A stretch of 64,000 nt of DNA. Source: JAEUHZ01 sp964552795 (GTDB taxonomy: Bacteria; Planctomycetota; UBA1135; GCA-002686595). The stretch covers positions 3,506 through 67,505 of the forward strand of contig CAZKIO010000023.1 in the NCBI GenBank assembly GCA_964552795.1, given 5' to 3'. Position 1 is the stretch's first letter. Each line of letters begins with the position of its first letter. Of this stretch, positions 55,002 through 64,000 are shown in pieces. Position numbers and translations under genes: made by a program. The notes under the pieces were generated by a model. It was given only the letters and a program-made list of their open reading frames with translations, was not told the DNA's origin and did not search any database.

Positions 55002-55007
55002 ATTGTA
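55002..55007 (-). promoter_or_regulatory. Putative -10 hexamer TACAAT for coaD
   Basis: On the minus strand TACAAT ends 11 nt before the coaD ATG at 54990. It lies between the divergent coaD and comEC genes (about 40 bp). Confidence 0.5.
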
Positions 55008-55031
55008 GCGGCCGCAACCGCCGGACAGGCC

Positions 55032-57413
55032 GTGCGTCGTGGGAGAGTGCGCCTCGCGACCGGCCTCCCGCGTCCCCTGCTCGCCGCGGCCCTCGCGGTC
55101 GTAGCCGGCGGAGCGCTGGCCGCGGGCGTCCCGGACCTTTCGGCCGAGGCGTGGCGACGCGCGGCCCTCGCTACGCTGGTCGGCGCGCTCCTCGTCCTCG
55201 TCCGCGGGCGCAGCGGGCCGCGGACACGGCTGGCGGCGATCGCGTTGCTGCTCGTCGCGTTGGCCGGCGCTCGCGCACGCGCCGACGCGGACCGGCCGGC
55301 GAGCCGCGAGGGCCGGTTCGAGCCCGTGTGGGCCGCCGGCGGCACCGTCCGCGCGCGCCTCGCGCCGGGACGCCTGGAGGTCGACGTCGCCGAGGGACTC
55401 GTCGCGCCGGGCGAGCTCGTGCGGATCGTCGGCGGCCGCGCACCCTCGCCGCTGGCGCGCGGGCCCGTGCCGCCGCCTCCGCTGCGCGGCGCGGCGCACG
55501 TGCTGCAGCTCCTGCCCGACGAACTGGTGCGGCTCGCGCCGCGTGCGCGCGGCCCGCGCGCCGATGTCGACGCCTGGGTCGCCGGGCTGCGCGCGCGGCT
55601 CATCCGGAACCTCGGCACCATCGAGGATCCCGCGGCGCGGGGCCTGGCGGCGGCGCTGGTGTTCGGCGATCTGGGCGCGATGCCCGAGGAGATCCCCGAT
55701 CTCTTCGTGCGCACCGGCACGTTCCACGCGCTGGCGATCAGCGGCGTGCAGGTCGCGTTGATCGCGGCACTCCTGCTCGGTCCGGTCGCCGCACTGGTCG
55801 CGCGGACGCTGCGCGCGCTGGGAACCCGCGGGTCGCGCTGGGCTGGCGAAGCCGTGCGCGCCGCGCTGCTCGCGCTCTACGTGCCGCTGGCCGGCGCGGG
55901 GCCGCCGGTCGTGCGCGCGGCGCTGTGCGGTGCGCTGGCCTTCGTCGCGCCGCTGGCGCCCGCGCGCGGCCGCGCGCGCGTGCGCGCACGCGGCGCCGAA
56001 GCGATCGCGCGCCTGGGACGGCGGCCCGACGGAGTGTCGCTGTGGTCGCTGGCGCTGCTCCTGGAGTGCGCGCTGCACCCCGACGCCCCGAGCGAGCTCT
56101 CCGTGCAGCTCTCGTACGCCGCGACGCTGGGCCTGATCGTCGGCACGGGGCCGCTGCGCCGGCGCCTGCGTCCGCCGCTGCCCGCCGCCGCGGACGCGCT
56201 GGGACGCCCGCGCAGCCTGCTCCTGCGCGCCCTCGCCGCGCGCGCGGGCCTCGCGGCCGCCGGCGGACTCGCCGCTTCGATCGCCGCCGTGCTCGCGACG
56301 CTGCCGATCGTGTGGACGCGCCTGGGCGAGTGGTCTCCGCTGGGCGTGATCGCGACGCTGGCCATCGCGCTGCCGACGACGATCCTGCTGCTCGCGGGCT
56401 GGTGCGCGGCGCTCGTGCCCGGCGCGGTGCCCGAGATCGTGCTCTCCCTCCCGTCGCACGCGATGCTGGCGACGCTGCGCGGACTCGACGGATTCCCGGG
56501 CACGCCCGAGCCGCTGCCGCCGCGGCCGGCGTGGCTGCTCGCGGCGTGCGCGCTGCTGGCGTTCGCGGCGTGGACGCTGCGTTCCGAGCGCGCGGCACGC
56601 GCCTGTGGCCGCGTCGCCGCGCTGCTCGGCGCGCTGATCCTCGTTCCGTGGACGACCGCGCCGCGCCGCTTCGAGCTCTGGGCGCTGGAAGTCGGCGGCG
56701 GCACGTGCTGCGTCGTGCGCGCGCCGGGTCTGGGCACATGGGTCTTCGACGCCGGCTCGCGCAACCGTCGGCAGGTGGCGCGCGCGGCGCTGGCGCCGCT
56801 CCTGCGCGGATTCGACCTGGGGACCCTGGGCGTCGTGCTGAGCCACCCCGACCGCGACCACGATCTGGCGCTGCCCTGGCTGGTGGCGCGCTGGCCGCCG
56901 GCGGCCTACGCGGGTGCGCTGCCCGCACACGTCGCCGCGCGGTTGCCGCACACCGTGCCGCGCATCGACCTCGCGCGCGGCCGCGCCGGGCTCCCGCCGC
57001 TGCAAGGAGCCTGTACGGGTCCCGTCGCGTGGCTCGAGCGCGGTCTCGACGTGCCGGGCAACGAGGGTTCGCGCACGCTGCGCCTGGCCTGGTTCGGCGA
57101 GGAGGTCGTGCTGTGCGGCGACGCGGAGGCCGAGGGCCTGCGCGCGTGGCTGGATCTGGAGCCCCTCCCGCGGCCCGTGCGGCTGCTGCTCGCGCCCCAC
57201 CACGGCTCGGAGACGGAGTTGCTGGCCCCGCTGCTCGCGGCGACGGATCCGTGCGAGGTGTGGATCAGCGGCGGCGCGCGACCCGCGATCGGGGCCGAGT
57301 TGAGCCGTCGCGGGCTGCCCTGGCGCTCGACGGGGCGGGACGGCGTGCTGTGGATGGCCCTGGAGCCGCCCGCGGGTTGGAATGGAGCGTGCAGGCCGAT
57401 CGATCCGCCATGA
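55032..57413 (+). CDS. comEC: ComEC/Rec2-family DNA uptake channel protein
   Basis: A 793-residue membrane protein. The N-terminal membrane helices and a soluble OB-like part (to about residue 200) are followed by the competence core with LFVRTGTFHALAISGVQVALIAALL, further helices, and a C-terminal metallo-beta-lactamase-like domain: SHPDRDHD, VLCGDAEAEG and LAPHHGSE supply the metal ligands expected of an active nuclease. ComEC carries single-stranded DNA across the inner membrane. The start is uncertain: GTG 55032 used, GTG 55047 possible. Confidence 0.92.
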   Translation: MRRGRVRLATGLPRPLLAAALAVVAGGALAAGVPDLSAEAWRRAALATLVGALLVLVRGRSGPRTRLAAIALLLVALAGARARADADRPASREGRFEPVWAAGGTVRARLAPGRLEVDVAEGLVAPGELVRIVGGRAPSPLARGPVPPPPLRGAAHVLQLLPDELVRLAPRARGPRADVDAWVAGLRARLIRNLGTIEDPAARGLAAALVFGDLGAMPEEIPDLFVRTGTFHALAISGVQVALIAALLLGPVAALVARTLRALGTRGSRWAGEAVRAALLALYVPLAGAGPPVVRAALCGALAFVAPLAPARGRARVRARGAEAIARLGRRPDGVSLWSLALLLECALHPDAPSELSVQLSYAATLGLIVGTGPLRRRLRPPLPAAADALGRPRSLLLRALAARAGLAAAGGLAASIAAVLATLPIVWTRLGEWSPLGVIATLAIALPTTILLLAGWCAALVPGAVPEIVLSLPSHAMLATLRGLDGFPGTPEPLPPRPAWLLAACALLAFAAWTLRSERAARACGRVAALLGALILVPWTTAPRRFELWALEVGGGTCCVVRAPGLGTWVFDAGSRNRRQVARAALAPLLRGFDLGTLGVVLSHPDRDHDLALPWLVARWPPAAYAGALPAHVAARLPHTVPRIDLARGRAGLPPLQGACTGPVAWLERGLDVPGNEGSRTLRLAWFGEEVVLCGDAEAEGLRAWLDLEPLPRPVRLLLAPHHGSETELLAPLLAATDPCEVWISGGARPAIGAELSRRGLPWRSTGRDGVLWMALEPPAGWNGACRPIDPP

Positions 57414-58588
57414 ACCCCGCCACCCTGCTCCTCGTCCTCCTCGCCGGCCAGTCGCCGGCACCGGCCGGCCCCGCGACGACGGCCCCAGAGCGCTGGGTGC
57501 TGCACGTGGTCGGCGGCGGCGTCGAGCGCGTGCTGGCGCGCGAGACCGCCGACGGGTTCGAGGTGCGGCGCGGCAAGGTCTGGGAGCCCGTGCCGCGCGA
57601 CCTCGTCGCGCGCGCCGTGCGGGAGCGCGACGCGCTCAAGGAGTTCGAGCGCCTGCGCGCCGCGGCCGGAACACAGCCCGTGCGGCGCGTCGAGTGCGCG
57701 CGCTGGGCGTTCTCGCAGGGACTGCTCGACGAGGCGCTGTCCGTGATCGACGACGTGCTGGACGCCGATCCCGACCAGCCGGCGGCCCGCGCGTTCGTCG
57801 CGCGCGCGCCGCTGTCGCTGACGCTGCCGGGCTCCGCCGACCGCAGCCTCGCACTGCGCCTCGTGTACTGCGGCGCGCGCGCGCAACCGGCCGTGCGCGA
57901 GCTGGCCGCGCTGCGCCTCGCCGACGAACCGCGCGAGGCGGCGCTGGCCGAGGTCGTGCGGCAGTTGCGCTCCCCGTCAGCGTCGGTGCGCGCCTTCGCC
58001 GCGTTCGCGCTGCGGCGCCTGGACGCGCGGGCCGAGCCGACGGCGCTCGTGCGCCGCGCGGTGATCGATCCTTCGGAGCGCGTGCGCACGGAAGCCGCGC
58101 GCGCGTTGCGCGACGCCGGCGACGCGGAGCTGGCGTGGCGCGTCGCGGCCGCGCTGGAGCACGAGGACGGGCGCCTGCGCGCGGCCGCCGCACGCTCGCT
58201 GGGCGAGATGGGCTACGCCGCGGTGGTGCCCGCGATCGCCGCGCGCCTCGCGGCGGTGCAGGCCGGCGGCCATCCCGGCGGAACGCGCGCGCACACCTGG
58301 GTCGGGCGGCAGGTGGCCTACGTCAAGGATTACGACGTCGAGATCGCGCAGGCCGCGTCGATCGCCGATCCGATCGTGGGCGTGGTCGACGACGCGACGC
58401 AGCTCGACGTGCGCGTCGGCGGCGTGTCGATGCTGCGCATCGAGATCGAACGCCGCGCGCTGTGCCGCGCGCTGGGGACGCTGACGGGCGAACCGATCGG
58501 CGATGATCCCGAGGCCTGGCTCGCCTGGTGGCGCGACCACGAACGCAGGCGCGCGGCCGGCGAGGCGGCGACCGGCGGAGCGCGGTAG
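57410..58588 (+). CDS. HEAT-repeat protein with N-terminal hydrophobic segment
   Basis: A 392-residue protein. Short hydrophobic N-terminus (residues 4-13; weak signal peptide), then a tetratricopeptide-like stretch (about 80-130: CARWAFSQGLLDEALSVIDDVL). From about 155 to 285 come four HEAT/PBS-lyase-like repeats, for example LRSPSASVRAFAAFALRRL and HEDGRLRAAAARSLGEMGY. The C-terminal part has a conserved-looking QVAYVKDYDVEIAQAASIADPIVGVVDD and ends with an EPIGDDPEAWLAWW block seen in many planctomycete HEAT proteins. Overlaps comEC by 4 bp. Role unknown, likely protein-protein contact. Confidence 0.75.
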   Translation: MNPATLLLVLLAGQSPAPAGPATTAPERWVLHVVGGGVERVLARETADGFEVRRGKVWEPVPRDLVARAVRERDALKEFERLRAAAGTQPVRRVECARWAFSQGLLDEALSVIDDVLDADPDQPAARAFVARAPLSLTLPGSADRSLALRLVYCGARAQPAVRELAALRLADEPREAALAEVVRQLRSPSASVRAFAAFALRRLDARAEPTALVRRAVIDPSERVRTEAARALRDAGDAELAWRVAAALEHEDGRLRAAAARSLGEMGYAAVVPAIAARLAAVQAGGHPGGTRAHTWVGRQVAYVKDYDVEIAQAASIADPIVGVVDDATQLDVRVGGVSMLRIEIERRALCRALGTLTGEPIGDDPEAWLAWWRDHERRRAAGEAATGGAR

Positions 58589-58639
58589 GCACGCGCGCCA
58601 CGCCACCCATCGAGTGCACCCGCCGACGAACACGGTCCG

Positions 58640-58789
58640 ATGCCGCCGGCGTGGTGGATGCCGTGATGCCGCTCGTTCTGCTGCACGGACGCCAGCGCGT
58701 CGCTTGCGACCGGCACCTTGGCGCGCACCACCCCATTGGGGGAAGGCCAGCGCTGCCTGCTTCGCTTCCCTCGTGCGTCGTGACCGCAT
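58640..58789 (-). pseudogene. N-terminal remnant of a REP-associated tyrosine transposase (RAYT)
   Basis: This lies in the 356-bp gap between convergent genes (58589-58944), which holds no intact gene. On the minus strand from ATG 58789 the frame reads KQAALAFPQWGGARQGAGRK, close to the conserved N-terminus of RAYT proteins (usually GGxRxGAGRKP followed by HxxRPxxxxRHPxHVT). The fragment keeps a RHP-like step, then diverges, and the catalytic HUH and Tyr regions are absent. It is a short relic, with no intact copy in the window. Confidence 0.6.
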
Positions 58790-58944
58790 CACCCCCACGA
58801 CGAACGGCTGCGGCAACGGTCGCAGGGATACTCGGATTCCCGGCGGGCGTTCGCGTGCGCTCTGTTTGCGCGCATCTTGAAAGGGCATCTGTGGAAGCGG
58901 CGGCCGCGCCGCGCCACTCCGCGCCGCACCGCCGCCCGCCCGAC

Positions 58945-60480
<1,536 letters not shown>

Positions 60481-60699
60481 GGGGTCGATCCGGTGCGTTC
60501 GGGGGGCCGCGGCGAGATCCGCGGGGCGACCACTCTACGGCCTGGGAGGGCGCGGGCCGAGGCCTCGGCGCCGTCGCGCGGCCTGCGTCCGTCCGCCGGG
60601 TCCACAATCCGTCCCCGGCGAGCGAGAATCCCAGCGGCCCGGCCGCGTACTGCCCCCGTGCACGCCCCCGCCCTCCCCGCCCTGATCGCAGTCGCCCGC

Positions 60700-61281
60700 A
60701 TGCCCATGTTCGGATTCGCAGCCCTCGGCTTCCTCCTGTTCTGCGCCATCCTCGCCGTCGCGGTGTTCTTCGTGTTCCGCAGCGGCGATCAGGGCCAGAC
60801 GCGCCTCAGCGGTCCGGCCGGCTGCGCGGTCGGCTGCGCCCTGCTCGTGATCGCCGGGATCGGCGCCGCGCTCACGACCTTCGTGGTCGTCGTCAACCTG
60901 CCGGGCGAGATGATCCGCCGCGGCCCGGTCGAGCGCATCGAGCTGCAGTACGAGGACGAGGGCGCGCACCCGGGCGAGGAGCACGCGCCGGTGGTGACCG
61001 AGCTTGCCCGCGTGCGCGCCGTGATCACTCTGCGCGAGGGTTCGGATCCGGCCCAGATCCTCAGGGTCGTGCGCCGCGAGGTCTCGCACGGCGTCGACGT
61101 CGTCGTGCGCACGGAGGCGGGTGCGGAGGGTGCGCGGCCGGTCATCGAGATCGAGATCCCGCTCGACCGGGAGGCGCGCCGCGAGCTGCGCGAGGTCCTG
61201 GAGGAGTTGCGCCGCGAGGCGCCCGAGCTCGAGCTGCCGCGCGGCATCGTGATCGACATCCGCGACGAGGACGGCGGGTAG
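60700..61281 (+). CDS. Small two-helix membrane protein, function unknown
   Basis: A 193-residue protein: two hydrophobic helices (about 5-25 and 40-65) separated by a short loop, then a charged soluble tail. The tail is rich in Glu/Arg with strand-helix alternation (VRAVITLREGSDPAQILRVVRREV, IEIPLDREARRELREVLEELRREA) and ends in IVIDIRDEDGG. I recognise no family. Start ATG 60700 or 60706. It precedes the SDR gene by 51 bp but that gene appears to have its own promoter. Confidence 0.6.
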   Translation: MPMFGFAALGFLLFCAILAVAVFFVFRSGDQGQTRLSGPAGCAVGCALLVIAGIGAALTTFVVVVNLPGEMIRRGPVERIELQYEDEGAHPGEEHAPVVTELARVRAVITLREGSDPAQILRVVRREVSHGVDVVVRTEAGAEGARPVIEIEIPLDREARRELREVLEELRREAPELELPRGIVIDIRDEDGG

Positions 61282-61319
61282 CCGCGCGGACGCCCGTGGA
61301 GCGAGCGCGTGCGCGGCGT

Positions 61320-61325
61320 TAGGCT
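61320..61325 (+). promoter_or_regulatory. Putative -10 hexamer TAGGCT for the SDR-murQ operon
   Basis: TAGGCT ends 7 nt before the GTG at 61333, nearly the same distance as the identical hexamer before the trp leader peptide (8 nt). The spacing fits transcription starting at the start codon. Confidence 0.55.
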
Positions 61326-61332
61326 CGCCCGC

Positions 61333-62181
61333 GTGACCACGACCCCCGCCGCTGCGCGCTGGCTGCCCGAGGCGACCTTCCGCGACCAGGTCGCCGTCGT
61401 CACCGGGGGCGGCACCGGCCTGGGCCTCGCGATCTCGCGCGGCCTCGCCCACCTGGGCGCCAGCGTCGTGATCGCTTCGCGCAACGCGCAGCACCACCGC
61501 GCGCTGCTCGACGAGGCCGCCACGAGGGGTTGGCGCGTCGAGGCCGAGGTGCTCGACGTACGTGAGCCCGTCCAAGTGCGCGAATGCGCCGCGCGCATGG
61601 CGGCGCGCCACGGCGGGGCCGACATCCTGGTCAACAACGCCGCCGGCAACTTTGTGTGCCCGGCCGAGCGCCTCTCGGCCAATGCGTGGCGCGCCGTCCT
61701 CGGCATCGTGCTCGACGGCACCTTCCACTGCTCGCAGCAATTCGGCCGCTCGATGATCGAGCGCGGTGCGGGGACCATCTTGAACGTCGTCGCCACCTAC
61801 GCCTGGACCGGTATGCCGGGTGTCGTGCACTCCGCCAGCGCCAAGGCCGGCGTGCTGGCGATGACGCGCACCCTCGCGGTCGAGTGGGCGCGGCACGGCA
61901 TCCGCGTCAACGCGATCGCGCCCGGCCCGTTCGCGTCGGAGGGCGCGCAGCAGAACCTGTGGCCCGACGCCGAGGCGGAGCGCGCGATCCGCGAGCGCAT
62001 TCCGCTGCGGCGCTTCGGCACGGCCGAGGAAGTCGCGGCGCACTGCCTCTACCTGCTTTCGCCGGCCTGTGCGTACGTCACGGGCGAATGCCTCGTCGTC
62101 GACGGCGGCGCGAGCCTGGGGCAGGGCCTGTGGGAACCGGGCATGCGCTTCTCGCGCCAGCGCGGGAGCCCCGCGACGTGA
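61333..62181 (+). CDS. Short-chain dehydrogenase, 2,4-dienoyl-CoA reductase (DECR)-like
   Basis: A 282-residue SDR. Cofactor loop TGGGTGLGLAIS (about residue 31) and NNAAGNF are present. The canonical Tyr-x-x-x-Lys is replaced by Ser-x-x-x-Lys (HSASAKAG), but a Tyr lies 15 residues before the Lys (VVATYAWTG). This matches the DECR arrangement described for the human enzyme (Tyr199, Ser210, Lys214). The later IRVNAIAPGPF block with EGAQQNL also fits DECR. It would reduce 2,4-dienoyl-CoA in unsaturated fatty-acid oxidation. It is coupled by a GTGA overlap to murQ. Confidence 0.85.
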   Translation: MTTTPAAARWLPEATFRDQVAVVTGGGTGLGLAISRGLAHLGASVVIASRNAQHHRALLDEAATRGWRVEAEVLDVREPVQVRECAARMAARHGGADILVNNAAGNFVCPAERLSANAWRAVLGIVLDGTFHCSQQFGRSMIERGAGTILNVVATYAWTGMPGVVHSASAKAGVLAMTRTLAVEWARHGIRVNAIAPGPFASEGAQQNLWPDAEAERAIRERIPLRRFGTAEEVAAHCLYLLSPACAYVTGECLVVDGGASLGQGLWEPGMRFSRQRGSPAT

Positions 62182-63077
62182 AGCGCGAGCACTTCGACAC
62201 CGAGCGCCCCAACCCGGCGAGCGCGGGCCTGGACGAGTTGTCGGTCGCGGCGGCGTTCGACGTGATGAACGCCGAGGACGCCCGCGTCCCGGCGGCGGTC
62301 GCGGCCGCGAAGCCGCAGATCGTGCGCGCGATCGAGGCGATCGCGGAACGCCTGCGCCGGGGCGGGCGGCTGGTCTACGTCGGCGCCGGCACCAGCGGAC
62401 GCCTGGGCGTGCTCGACGCCACCGAGTGCCCGCCCACGTTCCACACCGACCCGTCGCGCGTGCAGGCAGTCATCGCCGGCGGTTCCGGCGCGCTCACGGC
62501 GGCGGTGGAGGGCGCCGAGGATTCGCGCGACGCGGGCGCGCGCGACGTCGATGCGCGCGGCGTCGGCCCCGCGGACGTCGTGTTCGGGATTGCCGCCGGA
62601 GGCACGACGCCGTACGTGCACGGCGCGCTGGAGCGCGCGCGCGAGTCCGGCGCGTTCACGGTGTTCCTCGCCTGCGTGCCGCGCGAGCAGGCAGCGGACT
62701 CGGCCGACGTGTCGATCCGCGTCGTGACGGGCCCCGAGGTGCTGGCCGGCAGCACGCGCCTGAAGGCCGGCACGGCCACGAAGCTCGTGCTGAACATGGT
62801 GACGACGCTCGCCATGGCGCGCCTGGGCAAGGTGCACGACAACCTGATGGTCGACGTGAACACGCGCGGCAACGCGAAGCTCTGGCAGCGCGGCATCGGG
62901 CTCGTCGCGCGCATCGCGAGCCTGGACCGCGGGCGCGCCGAGGCGCTGCTGCAGGCCGCCGACGGCGAGGTCAAGACGGCCTGCGTGATGGCCGCGCGCG
63001 GCCTGGAGGCGCGGGAAGCACGCGTCCTGCTGGAGCGCGCGGACGGATCGCTGCGACGCGCGCTCGTCGCGCGCTGA
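62178..63077 (+). CDS. murQ: N-acetylmuramic acid 6-phosphate etherase
   Basis: A 299-residue SIS-domain lyase that splits the lactyl ether of MurNAc-6-P in peptidoglycan recycling. It has the N-terminal TERPNPASAGLDELS, the sugar-phosphate site VYVGAGTSGRLGVLDATECPPTF (with the conserved Glu), GIAAGGTTPYV, and STRLKAGTATKLVLNMVTT with LGKVHDNLMVDV. Complete. It starts with GTG at 62178, overlapping the SDR stop. No kinase or amidase partner is in the window. It implies the host handles muramic acid. Confidence 0.96.
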   Translation: MKREHFDTERPNPASAGLDELSVAAAFDVMNAEDARVPAAVAAAKPQIVRAIEAIAERLRRGGRLVYVGAGTSGRLGVLDATECPPTFHTDPSRVQAVIAGGSGALTAAVEGAEDSRDAGARDVDARGVGPADVVFGIAAGGTTPYVHGALERARESGAFTVFLACVPREQAADSADVSIRVVTGPEVLAGSTRLKAGTATKLVLNMVTTLAMARLGKVHDNLMVDVNTRGNAKLWQRGIGLVARIASLDRGRAEALLQAADGEVKTACVMAARGLEAREARVLLERADGSLRRALVAR

Positions 63078-63151
63078 GGCCGGCGCGGTGCTTGCAGCAC
63101 CCGCAGTCCCCGGCTGTCCCTCCCCGATCCACGTCCGTCCGGAAGCTCTCC

Positions 63152-63937
63152 ATGCTGATGCTCTCGCTCGCCGCCCTGGCGGCATTCCAGGCCCCTCCCG
63201 CGCTGCCCCAGGTCGCCGAACGCGATCTGCTCGGGATCACGACCGGTCACACGCAGGCCGGGAGCGGCGAGATCGTCCTCGTCGACGCGGCCCGCGGCAC
63301 CGTCCGCGTCCTGGGCGCGATCGTCTCCCCTGGAGGACACCGGACCGCGAACGACCTCGTCCGCTCGAGAGACGGCCGCACGCTGCTCGTGGCCCAGATG
63401 GAGTTCGTGTCGGAGGAGTGGCGGTCGAACCTGGCCGAGGTGGACCTCGCGACGCTCAAGGTCCTGCGCACGACGCCGCCGGCTGCGGGCGTCCTGGACT
63501 CCCTGTGCTGGGAACCGTCCGGCGGGCTCCTGGCGACCTTCTCGACGGCGCGGCCGCAGAGCCTGGTGCGCGTGGACCCCGCCACGGGCAAGCGCGCGGT
63601 CGTCGCGGAGTTGGACGTGAAGCTGTGGATCCGCAGCCTCGCGTTCGATCCTGCGGGACGACTGTGGGGCCTGCACACGCGCACGCCCGAACTGGATCAG
63701 GACGCGCTGGTGCGGATCGATCCGGCGAACGGCGCGGTGATGCTCACCCTCCCGCTCGCGACGCGCGCGCCGGCGATGGCCCTGGAGGTGGACGCGAAGG
63801 GGCGGTTCCTCGTCGCCTGCGACGACGACCGGCTGGAGGAGATCGACCCGGCGTCGGGCAGGGTGCTGCGCAGCGCGGAGACGAGGACGACCCAGGGCGC
63901 CTCGGTGAGGTTCGTCGGCCTCGAACGCGGCCGCTGA
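63152..63937 (+). CDS. Secreted beta-propeller-like protein, function unknown
   Basis: A 261-residue protein. The ATG at 63152 (or 63158) begins a short signal-like segment (LMLSLAALAAFQAPP). The rest alternates strand motifs of the YncE/NHL kind: EIVLVDAARGTVRVLGAI, LAEVDLATLKVL, LVRVDPATGKRAVVAEL, SLAFDPAGRLWGL and LEEIDPASGRVL. About five blades could form, suggesting a small or partial propeller. It lacks the C-terminal Cys domain found in the larger secreted propellers. It follows murQ by 74 bp. Only 63 bp without features remain to the window end. Confidence 0.6.
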   Translation: MLMLSLAALAAFQAPPALPQVAERDLLGITTGHTQAGSGEIVLVDAARGTVRVLGAIVSPGGHRTANDLVRSRDGRTLLVAQMEFVSEEWRSNLAEVDLATLKVLRTTPPAAGVLDSLCWEPSGGLLATFSTARPQSLVRVDPATGKRAVVAELDVKLWIRSLAFDPAGRLWGLHTRTPELDQDALVRIDPANGAVMLTLPLATRAPAMALEVDAKGRFLVACDDDRLEEIDPASGRVLRSAETRTTQGASVRFVGLERGR

Positions 63938-64000
63938 CGCCGCGGCAGTACTGTCCCAGCCCGCTGCACTTTTTCTGCGCGCCACCTGCTCCCGTTGCGC

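Overview
The window is very GC-rich DNA (about 70% G+C by eye) packed with genes on both strands. Most joints inside operons are 4-bp ATGA or GTGA overlaps, and GTG starts are common. I infer a planctomycete-like bacterium, possibly of the high-GC Saltatorellus/Engelhardtia type. The reasons are several secreted proteins with beta-propeller or FG-GAP bodies and Cys-rich C-terminal domains, a sulfatase-like enzyme, a HEAT-repeat protein, and a near absence of clear Shine-Dalgarno sequences. The phylum is an inference; no rRNA or tRNA gene was seen.

Layout. 1-11.9 kb: two divergent oligopeptide/dipeptide ABC transporters. The left one is cut by the window edge; the right one is complete (binding protein, two permeases, two ATPases) and ends in a long hairpin. 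12-13.1 kb: a secreted protein with a Cys-rich C-terminal domain. 13.2-18.9 kb: a GldA/GldF/GldG-like ABC export cluster whose GldG-like protein is a tandem double unit, followed by a DUF4340-type protein. 18.9-25.4 kb: a nitrilase-family hydrolase, an amidohydrolase-fold protein that has lost its metal ligands, a phytanoyl-CoA dioxygenase-like protein, an SGNH hydrolase and a secreted FG-GAP protein. 25.4-29.2 kb: a membrane glycosyltransferase, a LOG-family protein and aspartate kinase lysC. 29.2-30.9 kb: a lower-GC island with two orphan genes and a (TC)10 repeat.

30.95-38.9 kb: a tryptophan operon. A 23-codon leader peptide with three consecutive Trp codons and an attenuator-like set of alternative hairpins precede trpEGDCFBA, a very small chorismate-mutase-like ORF and a DAHP synthase. 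The operon therefore covers the first step of the shikimate pathway and the whole chorismate-to-tryptophan branch.

39-45.2 kb: a zinc-ribbon orphan, a Tat-exported lipoprotein of the DODA extradiol-dioxygenase family, two secreted propeller proteins and a secreted alpha/beta hydrolase. 45.3-48.4 kb: modABC molybdate uptake next to a gene joining a Cro/CI-type helix-turn-helix to a Mop domain. 48.4-58.6 kb: ychF, a lipoprotein hydrolase, a sulfatase-like enzyme, a second GT39-type protein, ridA, coaD, comEC and a HEAT-repeat protein. 58.6-64 kb: a decayed REP-associated transposase, a BoxD/PaaZ-type aldehyde dehydrogenase, a small membrane protein, a dienoyl-CoA reductase-like SDR coupled to murQ, and a small secreted propeller protein.

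The most striking signals are three. First, a TANNNT hexamer lies 6-11 nt before the start codon of many first-in-operon genes, which suggests leaderless transcripts. Second, the trp leader attenuator itself appears to begin on a leaderless message. Third, four secreted proteins share a recurring C-terminal domain.
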